DNA of 8,462 nucleotides from Nitrosomonadales bacterium (GTDB taxonomy: Bacteria > Pseudomonadota > Gammaproteobacteria > Burkholderiales > SG8-41). The notes under the pieces were generated by a model. The model saw only the letters and a list, made by a program, of their open reading frames with translations. It did not search any database and was not told where the DNA came from. The stretch lies in assembly GCA_009885185.1 (NCBI GenBank), contig VFLF01000460.1:1-8462 (forward strand), read 5' to 3'. Numbering within the stretch: the first letter of the stretch is position 1; each line of letters starts with the position of its first letter. Below, piece by piece: positions 1-7,177 of this stretch. Both the position numbers and the translations under genes were made by a program.

Positions 1-1186
1 AGGCATAGGAAGCTCCCATGGCGGCGGCCAGCGAAAATTCTTCTTCCTTCAGATCGTGCGAATAGGCATTCAGCGTCGGATGAAGTGCGCGGTGCAGCAG
101 GTAGTCCGTGTGCGGCAGTCGTATGTCTTCGGGGACGCTCTGGCCGATGGTCACGTAGTGCAGTGTCAGGCGATGGCGGATAGCGCAATCCAGCGCGGTG
201 GCAAGACTCGCCGACTCGTCGAGCTTGGTGATAATGCCGCCGTGCAACCCGCCCTTGGCGTAGGCGCCGATGACTTCATCCAGCGTCGCGGCATTGGCGG
301 TGGCATTGAGCAACAGCAGCCGCTTGACCGAGACGCCGCACGCGCTCAGCATCGCACTTTGTTCCGCCACCAATTGATCGCGCTGACTCATGCCGACGGT
401 GTCGATCAGCACGGTTTTTTTGTCGCGCAGTTTCGCCAGCGTAGCCGCCATGTCGGCGGTGTCCTTGACGGCATGCACCGCGACGCCGAGGATTTTGCCG
501 TACACACGCAGCTGGTCGTGCGCGGCGATACGGTAGCTGTCGGTGGTAATCAACCCAAGACTGGCGGCGCCGTATCGCACCACGCAGCGCGCCGCCAGTT
601 TGGCGACGGTCGTGGTCTTGCCGACGCCGGTCGGCCCCACCAACGCATACACGCCGCCCTCAGAGACCAGTGCTTCGTGCATCATGGTGCGCAACAGGTT
701 TTTGATTTCCGTGGCGATGGCCTTTTGCGCCGCCGGCATTGCGGCCTGCTCCGGCAGCACCGTCACCAACTGGCGCGACAGCAGCGGCGAAAAACCCGCC
801 TTGAGCAGCACCTGCATCATCCCGGCGCGCGCCGGTGCGCGCTGCTGAAGTCCCGACCATGCCATGCTGGACAGTTCATTCTGCAACAGGGATTTCATCG
901 ACGCCACTTCACGCATCAGGTTTTGCACGATGCCGTCGGTGGCTGGCATCGGTGCCGGTGCCTGCTTCGGAGACGACGCCTGCTGCTGTGGCGCCGATGG
1001 CGGCGGCACAATAATGACTGCCGGCTCCTGCACGGCACGATCCAACGCCGCCGTCGACAGGGCCGTGACTTCGATGCCGCCGTCGAAGGGGCGATTCGAC
1101 ACAATCAGCGCGTCGGCGCCGAGCGCCTGACGGACCTTGTGCAGGACTTCACGCGACGTTTTTCCGGAAAACTTTTGGGGACTCAT
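1..1186 (-). CDS. flhF: FlhF, SRP-type GTPase for flagellar placement (3' end off window)
   Basis: FlhF is a cytoplasmic and membrane-associated GTPase of the SRP54/FtsY family that, with FlhG, sets the position and number of flagella. About 395 codons are visible with no stop, so the C-terminus lies beyond base 1; family lengths near 400-450 aa suggest little is missing. The N-terminal B domain opens with a typical FlhF segment (residues 1-32, ending ADALIVSNR), followed by a Pro/Gln-rich linker at about 56-82. The NG domain carries the P-loop GPTGVGKTTT (184-193), the DSYR motif (216-219), DTVG (262-265) and TKLD (320-323), so all GTPase motifs look intact. The ATG at 1186-1184 overlaps the flhA stop as ATGA and has GGGAG 6 nt upstream, which fixes the start. 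The next gene is expected to be flhG, but it is not in the window. Confidence 0.96.
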   Translation of the reverse strand, partial: MSPQKFSGKTSREVLHKVRQALGADALIVSNRPFDGGIEVTALSTAALDRAVQEPAVIIVPPPSAPQQQASSPKQAPAPMPATDGIVQNLMREVASMKSLLQNELSSMAWSGLQQRAPARAGMMQVLLKAGFSPLLSRQLVTVLPEQAAMPAAQKAIATEIKNLLRTMMHEALVSEGGVYALVGPTGVGKTTTVAKLAARCVVRYGAASLGLITTDSYRIAAHDQLRVYGKILGVAVHAVKDTADMAATLAKLRDKKTVLIDTVGMSQRDQLVAEQSAMLSACGVSVKRLLLLNATANAATLDEVIGAYAKGGLHGGIITKLDESASLATALDCAIRHRLTLHYVTIGQSVPEDIRLPHTDYLLHRALHPTLNAYSHDLKEEEFSLAAAMGASYA

Positions 1187-3270
1187 GATTTGCTCCCGAT
1201 AACGGAGGTAACTTTGATGGAACGAGAATCAGGCACTTCGGCATGCGCCAGCACGGTCAGTTGCGCGATGCCACGCCGCAAAAAGCGCGACAGCACCGGA
1301 CGTAGTACGCCTTGCGTCAACAGCACGGCGGGCAAGCCCAGTTGTTCCTGCCTTTGTGCGGCGGCCTGCGTGCCGCGCAGCAGGGTGTCTGCCAGATCCG
1401 GCTCAAACACCAGGCCGTCGCCCGCGCCGGCCTGCGTGCTTTGCACCAGCACGCGCTCCAGGTCCGGATCGAGCGCCATCACCTGCAATTCGGATTTGCC
1501 GGGGAACATTTGCTGCACAATGGCGCGACCCAATGCCACTCGCACCAGCGCGGTCAATTCGCCCACGTCCTGCGTGCGCGCGGCATGCGCCGCGATCACT
1601 TCGACGATGGTGCGCATGTCGCGGATATGCACGCTTTCTTCCAGCAGGTTGCGCAGCACGCGCTGCAGCGTCACCATCGGCAATAGCTTCGGCACCACAT
1701 CGTCCACCAACTTCGGCGTATCGCGCGATAAATGGTCGATGAGTTGTTGTAGTTCTTGCCGGCCCAGCAGGTCGGCGGCGTTGGCATGGATCAGTTGACT
1801 GATATGGGTCGCCACCACGGTACTGGCATCGACCACGGTGTAACCTTGCTGCTGTGCGACGTCGCGTTGCGCGGCATCGATCCACACCGCCGGCATCCCG
1901 AACGCGGGATCCTGTGTGGCGGTTCCCGCAATCGGCGCACTCACGCGGCCGGGATTGATGGCCAGAAACATGCCTGGCAGCGCCTCGTGCGCGCCGATCT
2001 CCACGCCCTTGAGCGTGATGCGATAGCCATTGGGACGCAGATCCAGGTTGTCGCGAATATGAATGACCGGCGGCAGAAATCCCACGTCCTGCGTAAACTT
2101 GCGGCGTATCGCCTTGATTCGACGAAGCAGCTCCCCATCCTGCCCCTTATCCACCAGCGGAATCAGGCGAAATCCGACTTCCAGCCCCAGGGTATCGACG
2201 GGTGTCACGTCGCTCCAACTCACATCCAGCGCCTCCGGTGCCGGCAGTGCCGCCGCAGGTGAGCTGCTGGACTCTGGCGGCGCCAACAGACGCTGATGCG
2301 TAAAATACGCAGCCGCCACAAAACCAGCGGCAAGCGCCAGGAACGCGATGTGCGGCATGCCGGGCACCATGCCCATCACACCGATAATTGCGCCGGTAAT
2401 CACCAACGGCAGCGGCTTGGCGATGACCTGCGCCATCAACTGCTGGCCGGTATTCTGGTCGGTGCTGACGCGGCTCACCACCAGGCCGGCGGCGGTTGAA
2501 ACCAGAAGCGCCGGAATCTGCGCCACCAGTCCGTCGCCAATCGTCAGCAAAGTGTAGACCTTGGCTGCACTCGCCACGCTCATATCGTGCTGTAGCACGC
2601 CGACGATCAAGCCGCCGATGATGTTAATCAGCAAAATAATGATGCCCGCCACCGCATCGCCGCGCACGAACTTGCTGGCGCCGTCCATGGAACCGAAAAA
2701 ATCCGCCTCCTGCGAGATCACCGCGCGGCGCTTGCGCGCTTCTTCTTCTCCGATCAGGCCGGCATTCAGATCGGCGTCGATCGCCATCTGTTTGCCGGGC
2801 ATCGCATCCAGCGCGAAACGCGCGCCGACTTCCGCGATGCGTCCCGCGCCCTTGGTAATCACCACGAAGTTGATGACCACCATGATGACGAATACCACCA
2901 GACCGACCGCGTAGTTGTCGCCGACCAGAAAGTGTCCGAATGACTCGATAACCTTGCCGGCCGCGCCCGGTCCGGTATGGCCTTCCAGCAACACCACGCG
3001 CGTGGACGCGATGTTGAGTGACAGCCGCAGCAGCGTGGTGACCAGCAACACGGTTGGAAACACGGCGAAGTCCAGCGGCTTCACGGTGTTCATCGCCACC
3101 AGCAACACCATGATGGAAAACGCGATGTTGAAGGTAAACAGCATATCGAGAACGAATGGCGGCAGCGGCAATACCATCATCGCCAGCAGCATCACGATCA
3201 GCACCGGCGCCGCGCTGCCGCGCAGCAATTCCATGGCTGACATGCGCGGCAGATTCATCGTGCCGATCAT
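1183..3270 (-). CDS. flhA: FlhA, flagellar type III export gate protein
   Basis: FlhA is the large inner-membrane component of the flagellar export gate. It forms the nonameric cytoplasmic ring that docks chaperone-substrate complexes and couples export to the proton motive force. The 695 aa length is normal. The N-terminal half (about 20-325) is strongly hydrophobic with roughly eight membrane segments. The family signature spans residues 144-167 (RIAEVGAR... then LDAMPGKQM). The FVRGDAVAG motif at 201-209 contains D205, which by motif corresponds to the functionally important Asp208 of Salmonella FlhA. A Ser/Pro/Ala-rich linker at about 331-347 leads into the soluble domain (about 350-695). 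The ATG at 3270 overlaps the flhB TGA by 4 bp and has AAGGGG 7 nt upstream; downstream Met codons at residues 5, 10 and 13 are less well placed. The gene ends in an ATGA overlap with flhF. Confidence 0.98.
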   Translation of the reverse strand: MIGTMNLPRMSAMELLRGSAAPVLIVMLLAMMVLPLPPFVLDMLFTFNIAFSIMVLLVAMNTVKPLDFAVFPTVLLVTTLLRLSLNIASTRVVLLEGHTGPGAAGKVIESFGHFLVGDNYAVGLVVFVIMVVINFVVITKGAGRIAEVGARFALDAMPGKQMAIDADLNAGLIGEEEARKRRAVISQEADFFGSMDGASKFVRGDAVAGIIILLINIIGGLIVGVLQHDMSVASAAKVYTLLTIGDGLVAQIPALLVSTAAGLVVSRVSTDQNTGQQLMAQVIAKPLPLVITGAIIGVMGMVPGMPHIAFLALAAGFVAAAYFTHQRLLAPPESSSSPAAALPAPEALDVSWSDVTPVDTLGLEVGFRLIPLVDKGQDGELLRRIKAIRRKFTQDVGFLPPVIHIRDNLDLRPNGYRITLKGVEIGAHEALPGMFLAINPGRVSAPIAGTATQDPAFGMPAVWIDAAQRDVAQQQGYTVVDASTVVATHISQLIHANAADLLGRQELQQLIDHLSRDTPKLVDDVVPKLLPMVTLQRVLRNLLEESVHIRDMRTIVEVIAAHAARTQDVGELTALVRVALGRAIVQQMFPGKSELQVMALDPDLERVLVQSTQAGAGDGLVFEPDLADTLLRGTQAAAQRQEQLGLPAVLLTQGVLRPVLSRFLRRGIAQLTVLAHAEVPDSRSIKVTSVIGSKS
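1193..1197 (-). promoter_or_regulatory. Ribosome binding site of flhF
   Basis: GGGAG on the minus strand lies 6 nt before the flhF ATG, inside the last codons of flhA. It supports the start at 1186 and translation directly coupled to flhA termination. Confidence 0.7.
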
Positions 3271-4436
3271 GACAGCGCCCCTTGTGCTCCATGTACTTCA
3301 CCCGCTTCAAGCGGATCCAGTTCCGCCGGCACCGCCACCGGCGCCAACGGTTTCGGCGCCAGGCCGCCTTGATCCTGATAGCGGCGCAACTGGAACACGT
3401 ACGCCAGCACCTCCGCCACCGCGGCATAGAGTTTTTCCGGAATTTCGGTGCCGATCTCCGCATGGTGGTACATGGCACGCGCCAACGCCGGGGACTCCAG
3501 CACCGGCACATGATTCTGCTCGCCCACCTCGCGTATTTTCGCCGCCACCAGATCCGCGCCCTTGGCCACCACGCGCGGCGCACCCGCGCTGTTGTCGTCG
3601 TAACGCAGCGCCACCGCGTAGTGTGTCGGGTTGGTGACGATCACCGAAGCGCTGGGCACGTCGGCCATCATGCGCCGCCGCGCCATGGCACGCTGCTGGT
3701 TGCGGATGGCCGCCTTGATGTGCGGATCGCCTTCGCTCTCCTTGTGCTCCCGCCGCAGTTCTTCACGCGTCATTTTGAGATCATTGGCGTGGCGCCAAAT
3801 CTGGAACGGCACGTCGATGACGGCCACCAGCGCCAACGCACCGGCGATCAACAGAAAACTCGCCCCGGCAATGCGCGACAGTTGCGCGATGCCCGCGTCC
3901 AGCGGCAGCAGCGCAATTTGCTCCAGCGGTGCGCGGTAATGCCATATCACGGCCACGCCCACCACTGCGATAAGCAGGGATTTCAGTACCGCCTTGAGCA
4001 GTTCCGCAGCGCCGCGCCACGACAAAATTCTCGCTATGCCGGCAAAAGGACTGATGCGCTTCACGTCGAATCGCAGCGCTTTCGAGGTAAACAACCAGCC
4101 GCTGAGAAGCTGCGGCACCACGAACGCGACCACCAGTAACAGCAGCAACAGCGGCGCCATCGCCGATCCCGCCTCGAATACGCTTTCATGGAGCAGCAAC
4201 GACATGCGCGACGTATCGGAGACCATGTCGGCGTCCACACGCATGCCGCGTTCTACCAGCGCACCCAGCCGCCGGAAAAAATCCGCACCCAGAAACCACA
4301 GCCCGCCCGCGGCCGCGATCAGCATCGCAAAAGTCGTCAGCTCCTGCGAGCGCGCAACCTGTCCTTCTTCGCGCGCCTGCTCCAGGCGCTGCGCCGAAGC
4401 TGACTCGGTGCGTTCGGTGTCACTCTCTTCAGCCAT
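3267..4436 (-). CDS. flhB: FlhB, flagellar export gate and substrate-specificity switch
   Basis: FlhB is an inner-membrane export protein whose cytoplasmic domain cleaves itself to switch export from rod/hook to filament substrates. The 389 aa protein starts MAEESDTERTE, typical of the family, with a charged N-terminal stretch rich in Glu/Arg/Gln (to about 32). Four hydrophobic segments follow at about 33-50, 91-113, 148-166 and 186-208. The conserved charged linker (about 220-245) is present, and the autocleavage motif NPTH sits at residues 269-272, the same numbering as the well-studied enterobacterial N269/P270. The C-terminal tail after about 360 is Pro/Ala-rich and likely variable. No clear Shine-Dalgarno sequence precedes the ATG, and a 131 bp gap separates it from the upstream HDOD gene. 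The gene overlaps flhA by 4 bp. Identification is firm. Confidence 0.98.
   Translation of the reverse strand: MAEESDTERTESASAQRLEQAREEGQVARSQELTTFAMLIAAAGGLWFLGADFFRRLGALVERGMRVDADMVSDTSRMSLLLHESVFEAGSAMAPLLLLLLVVAFVVPQLLSGWLFTSKALRFDVKRISPFAGIARILSWRGAAELLKAVLKSLLIAVVGVAVIWHYRAPLEQIALLPLDAGIAQLSRIAGASFLLIAGALALVAVIDVPFQIWRHANDLKMTREELRREHKESEGDPHIKAAIRNQQRAMARRRMMADVPSASVIVTNPTHYAVALRYDDNSAGAPRVVAKGADLVAAKIREVGEQNHVPVLESPALARAMYHHAEIGTEIPEKLYAAVAEVLAYVFQLRRYQDQGGLAPKPLAPVAVPAELDPLEAGEVHGAQGALS
3278..3283 (-). promoter_or_regulatory. Ribosome binding site of flhA
   Basis: AAGGGG on the minus strand lies 7 nt before the flhA ATG, within the 3' end of flhB. It selects the ATG at 3270 over three further Met codons within the first 13 residues. 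Confidence 0.65.
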
Positions 4437-4567
4437 GAGAATTCATTGAAAAAGTCATGGCCCAGTATCCGTGGCGGGCGCACCGAAGCATCGTTGAAAA
4501 AGGCGGTAATTGCGCGGGCTATTCGTAAACTATTCCCATCCAGCCCGACCGCATGCGCTGCGGCGGT

Positions 4568-5461
4568 TCAGTCCGGTGAATCCCCGGCGCAAGGATCGGG
4601 AATCGCGATGCCGTACCACGTCAGGTCGGCGGCAGCACTTGCGGCCACATCCTTCACACGCTGCGCCACGTCGCCGGGCGTCATATTCAGCCACTCGCCT
4701 ATGGCCTCGTAGTCATGCGGCAGCGCCGCATCATCCCAGCCATGCGCCGAATGCCGCGCCACCGCCACGGCGTATTCAACATTCAGCACCCGCGGATTGC
4801 GCACGTGATGCACATCCATCAGCGCATGCAGCAGATCCGGCAATTGCCAGGCCTTGACCATCGCCAACTGCAAATCAATAAGGTGAAAACCCAGCACCGC
4901 TTTCTGCGCGGCCTCGCTGCGCATCGCGCGATCATGCTGTTGCATGCCTACCATGGCTCCCGCGCAATCCGGCGCGTAACTCCACAACAGCATTTCCGCC
5001 AGATCATGCAGCAGCGCCGCCACCATGACCTCCTCGGGGTCGATATCCCGGCGCAACCGCGCCCAGTCCCGCGCGTACAGCGCGGCATGTCGCGCCCGGT
5101 TCATCACCGTCAACATGCCATTGAGTGCCACCGCGTCATGGGCGAGCTCATCCTCGATCACGCGCTGCACACCGAAGTGATCATAAAACGGCGACAGCCC
5201 CAGCATCATCAGCGCGTGCGCAATGGTCGTGATGTCAGTCATGCGCCGGCGTCCGCGATGCTGCTGAAGATAACGCAGCACTTTCGCTGTCATGAACGGA
5301 TCGTGCAGCACCGCATCCGCGACGCGCTGCGGCGAAGTGCGCTCGCCATCGGCGCGCAGGGAGTCCAGTTCCGTCACGCTGCGCGCAAGCACCGGCAGAT
5401 CGACGTTGGCCAGCCTGCCCACCCACCGTTCGATGGACAGTTTTCTGATCACATGCGCCAT
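4568..5461 (-). CDS. HDOD-domain protein, function unknown, in flagellar operon
   Basis: The protein is 297 aa from the ATG at 5461 and looks like a single HDOD domain with short flanks. Visible family features are LPVLARSV (22-29), HDPFMTAKVLR (53-63), AHALMMLGL (81-89), LLHDLAEMLLW (150-160) and W205-LP with a HH pair at 218-219. HDOD domains are usually non-catalytic relatives of HD phosphohydrolases that act in signalling; family members have been linked to motility in Campylobacter and Xanthomonas. No membrane segment or second domain is seen. The ORF is open upstream to a TTG at 5530, which would add 23 residues with no homology feel, so the ATG is preferred. That ATG overlaps the methyltransferase gene by 13 bp and lacks a good ribosome site, suggesting coupled translation. 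A role in flagellar control is inferred from position only. Confidence 0.85.
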   Translation of the reverse strand: MAHVIRKLSIERWVGRLANVDLPVLARSVTELDSLRADGERTSPQRVADAVLHDPFMTAKVLRYLQQHRGRRRMTDITTIAHALMMLGLSPFYDHFGVQRVIEDELAHDAVALNGMLTVMNRARHAALYARDWARLRRDIDPEEVMVAALLHDLAEMLLWSYAPDCAGAMVGMQQHDRAMRSEAAQKAVLGFHLIDLQLAMVKAWQLPDLLHALMDVHHVRNPRVLNVEYAVAVARHSAHGWDDAALPHDYEAIGEWLNMTPGDVAQRVKDVAASAAADLTWYGIAIPDPCAGDSPD

Positions 5462-6222
5462 ACGTACAGAGTTGAATTCACGGCGTCCCTCAGCGTGATG
5501 CGTTGCGCGGGCGGCACGCCGGGTATGCAAAAGCCGTTACTGATGAGAAGGCTGCCGGGACACATTTCACGGCGCGCCTTTTCCCACACTTGGGCCATCG
5601 GCGCCGGCGACAGATAGGCGTAGACAACATCATGGGTTGACCAGTCGATGCCCCAGAAATCCCCCCATTGCGCGCGTATCGCGCGATGGCGCAATGCCCG
5701 CCAGCGGCTGACGAGATACGGCAGCGGTGACAGTTCCACGCCGCAATAACAGCCGTCGGGACGCCGCCGTGCCAGATGCATCAGCATCGTCCCGGTGCCG
5801 CAACCGAGATCGATAAAACGAAATCCGCCATGCCGTGGCAACAACGTGCCGACCGCCTCCGCGGCAAGCCGGCTCGACAAAAACAGCGGCACGCGCTGAC
5901 TCCACGCCGCGCCGTTGACCAGCAACAGCAGGCAAAATGCGGCGAGAAACACCGATGGCGGCAGCTCCACGTGCAACAACAGGTACAACGCCGGAAAGAA
6001 CAATAAATTGATCGGCGCCCACCACCACGGCAATCCGGCGGCCCTGCCGATGACGGTTGCGGCTACGCTCTCGATACAGAGCCACGCACCCAGTGGTAAT
6101 GGCGACTCCCAGACTGTCGCCGCGACAAGGCAGATCGCCATACACGACAAATGAATCGCGACGGCAAGGCACACCGGTGAACGCGGCGCTGTCCACGGCA
6201 GGGCATTAGCGCGCGGCTGCAT
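5449..6222 (-). CDS. Membrane-anchored class I SAM-dependent methyltransferase
   Basis: This 257 aa protein joins a hydrophobic N-terminal half to a compact Rossmann methyltransferase domain. Hydrophobic stretches lie at about 17-36, 43-60, 69-86 and 89-107, so three or four membrane segments are likely. The SAM-binding motif I is FIDLGCGTGT (136-145), followed by the acidic residue of motif II in GVELSP (161-166; E163) and WGDFWGID (186-193). Further on are DVVYAYLSPAPM (198-209) and PGSLLISNGF (222-231), which fit strands 4 and 5. The substrate is not evident. The ATG at 6222 lies inside the end of motB (17 bp overlap) and has AAGGAGG 6 nt upstream, the best ribosome site in the window. The gene overlaps the HDOD gene by 13 bp. 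It could modify a membrane or envelope component or a motility protein; the fold is well supported, the role is not. Confidence 0.85.
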   Translation of the reverse strand: MQPRANALPWTAPRSPVCLAVAIHLSCMAICLVAATVWESPLPLGAWLCIESVAATVIGRAAGLPWWWAPINLLFFPALYLLLHVELPPSVFLAAFCLLLLVNGAAWSQRVPLFLSSRLAAEAVGTLLPRHGGFRFIDLGCGTGTMLMHLARRRPDGCYCGVELSPLPYLVSRWRALRHRAIRAQWGDFWGIDWSTHDVVYAYLSPAPMAQVWEKARREMCPGSLLISNGFCIPGVPPAQRITLRDAVNSTLYVWRM

Positions 6223-7138
6223 CCAGCGCCTCCTTGGTGACAGGCTCGGCCTTGCTCGCCGCCAGGGTGCCGCTGGCCTTTCTCAGCGATTCCTCTGCTT
6301 GCGAATTGAGCACAATAATGGCGATGCGGCGGTTCGAGGGGCTGTTGGCATCAGCCGGGTCGAACAGCACCACCGATGCCATGCCTACCACGCGCTTGAT
6401 TTTGCCGTTCTCGATACCGCCTTCGATCAACACGCGCCGCGACGAATTGGCGCGGTCGGCGGATAGTTCCCAGTTGCTGTAACCGCGCTCCCCGGAAAGA
6501 AAAGGTTTGGCATCGGTGTGTCCGGTGAGTGTGATGCCATTGGACACTTCGTTCAGCGGTTTGCACAGCGAGAGCAGAATCTCGCGCGCATACGGCTTGA
6601 GATGCGCGCTGCCCAGATCAAACATGGGCCGGCTCTTCTCGTCGACGATCTGGATACGCAGTCCCTCGCTGGTAATGTCGATCAGCAACTGATCGCGGTA
6701 TTCGCGCAGAAACGGACTGGCGTCGATCAATTGATCGATTTTTCCTTTCAGCGCCTTGAACCGCAGGGCTTCGTGACGCGTCACTTCGCCCTGCGCCTCG
6801 CGGATATTGAAGCGCCGCTTTTGCTCCGGCATTTCGCCGCGGCGCATTTGCATGTCGTCGCTGCGCGTGAGATCGCGCCCACCGGCCCTGATCGCACTGG
6901 TGGCGTCTCCACTGCCGCTGCCGCCCGAGAGCGACACCTTGAGCGGCGTGCGAAAATAATCCGCGATGCCCTGCAAATCGCCCTTGGTGGTGGAACCCAG
7001 CAGCCACATCAACAGAAAGAACGCCATCATCGCCGTGACAAAATCGGCATAGGCAATTTTCCATGCCCCACCGTGATGGCCGGCAGCTTTTTTTTTGATG
7101 CGCTTGATGACTATCGGGCGCTGGGTGTCGTCAGCCAA
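6206..7138 (-). CDS. motB: MotB, flagellar stator, proton-channel and peptidoglycan-anchor subunit
   Basis: MotB pairs with MotA in the proton-conducting stator and ties it to the cell wall. The 310 aa protein begins with a basic cytoplasmic tail (KRIKKK, 12-17) and the HHGGAWKIAYAD segment, in which D32 falls at the exact position of the essential proton-carrying Asp32 of E. coli. The single membrane helix is about 28-48, followed by the plug region (about 52-66). A charged linker with a Gly/Ser patch (70-80) precedes the OmpA-like domain, with TGHTDA (205-210), NWELSADRA (222-230) and SNRRIAI (268-274). The start codon is TTG: an in-frame TGA lies six codons upstream at 7156-7154 with no ATG between, and the TTG gives the canonical N-terminus. 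GGTG 5 nt upstream is the only possible ribosome site. The 3' end overlaps the methyltransferase gene by 17 bp. Confidence 0.97.
   Translation of the reverse strand: MADDTQRPIVIKRIKKKAAGHHGGAWKIAYADFVTAMMAFFLLMWLLGSTTKGDLQGIADYFRTPLKVSLSGGSGSGDATSAIRAGGRDLTRSDDMQMRRGEMPEQKRRFNIREAQGEVTRHEALRFKALKGKIDQLIDASPFLREYRDQLLIDITSEGLRIQIVDEKSRPMFDLGSAHLKPYAREILLSLCKPLNEVSNGITLTGHTDAKPFLSGERGYSNWELSADRANSSRRVLIEGGIENGKIKRVVGMASVVLFDPADANSPSNRRIAIIVLNSQAEESLRKASGTLAASKAEPVTKEALDAAAR
6229..6235 (-). promoter_or_regulatory. Ribosome binding site of the methyltransferase gene
   Basis: AAGGAGG on the minus strand, near-perfect, lies 6 nt upstream of the ATG at 6222 and inside the motB coding sequence. It fixes the start and implies efficient translation from the motAB transcript. 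Confidence 0.85.
7088..7096 (-). repeat. A9 homopolymer run in motB codons 15-17
   Basis: Nine consecutive A residues on the coding strand encode the Lys triplet at residues 15-17 of MotB. The run is directly visible. It is the length at which polymerase slippage can become noticeable, and it lies before the membrane helix, so a change of one base would abolish MotB. It may simply encode the basic tail that MotB proteins carry here. Confidence 0.9.
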
Positions 7139-7149
7139 TTCAGCACCAT
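7111..7149 (-). other. Possible 12-codon ORF overlapping the motB start
   Basis: An ATG 11 nt upstream of the motB TTG opens a 12-codon frame (MVLNWLTTPSAR) that ends at TAG inside motB codons 9-10, in a different frame. It has no recognisable ribosome site of its own. Ribosomes on it would pass over the TTG start, so it could modulate motB initiation, but chance occurrence is quite possible. Confidence 0.2.
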
Positions 7150-7177
7150 TGCGTCAGGACAAACAGCGTTTTCATCG

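Noticed and set aside
56..1798. A 580-codon plus-strand ORF antisense to flhF and the 3' part of flhA.
   Set aside because: Its product is Arg/His/Gln/Cys-rich with no domain, and it spans the junction of two firmly identified genes. Such long shadows are common opposite GC-rich coding sequence.
2624..3583. A 319-codon minus-strand ORF in another frame of flhA/flhB.
   Set aside because: Arg/Trp-rich low-quality translation lying wholly within two genes with strong family matches in their own frames.
4549..4563. Inverted repeat CCGCA-N5-TGCGG just after the HDOD stop, considered as a terminator.
   Set aside because: The stem is only 5 bp and no T run follows on the minus strand.
5461..5530. 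Longer HDOD protein starting at the TTG at 5530.
   Set aside because: The extra 23 residues are Arg/His-rich, overlap the methyltransferase coding frame further, and have no ribosome site; the ATG at 5461 starts just ahead of the conserved domain.
4715..5617. A 300-codon plus-strand ORF opposite the HDOD gene.
   Set aside because: Composition is dominated by His/Arg/Gln with no recognisable motif, while the opposite strand carries clear HDOD motifs.
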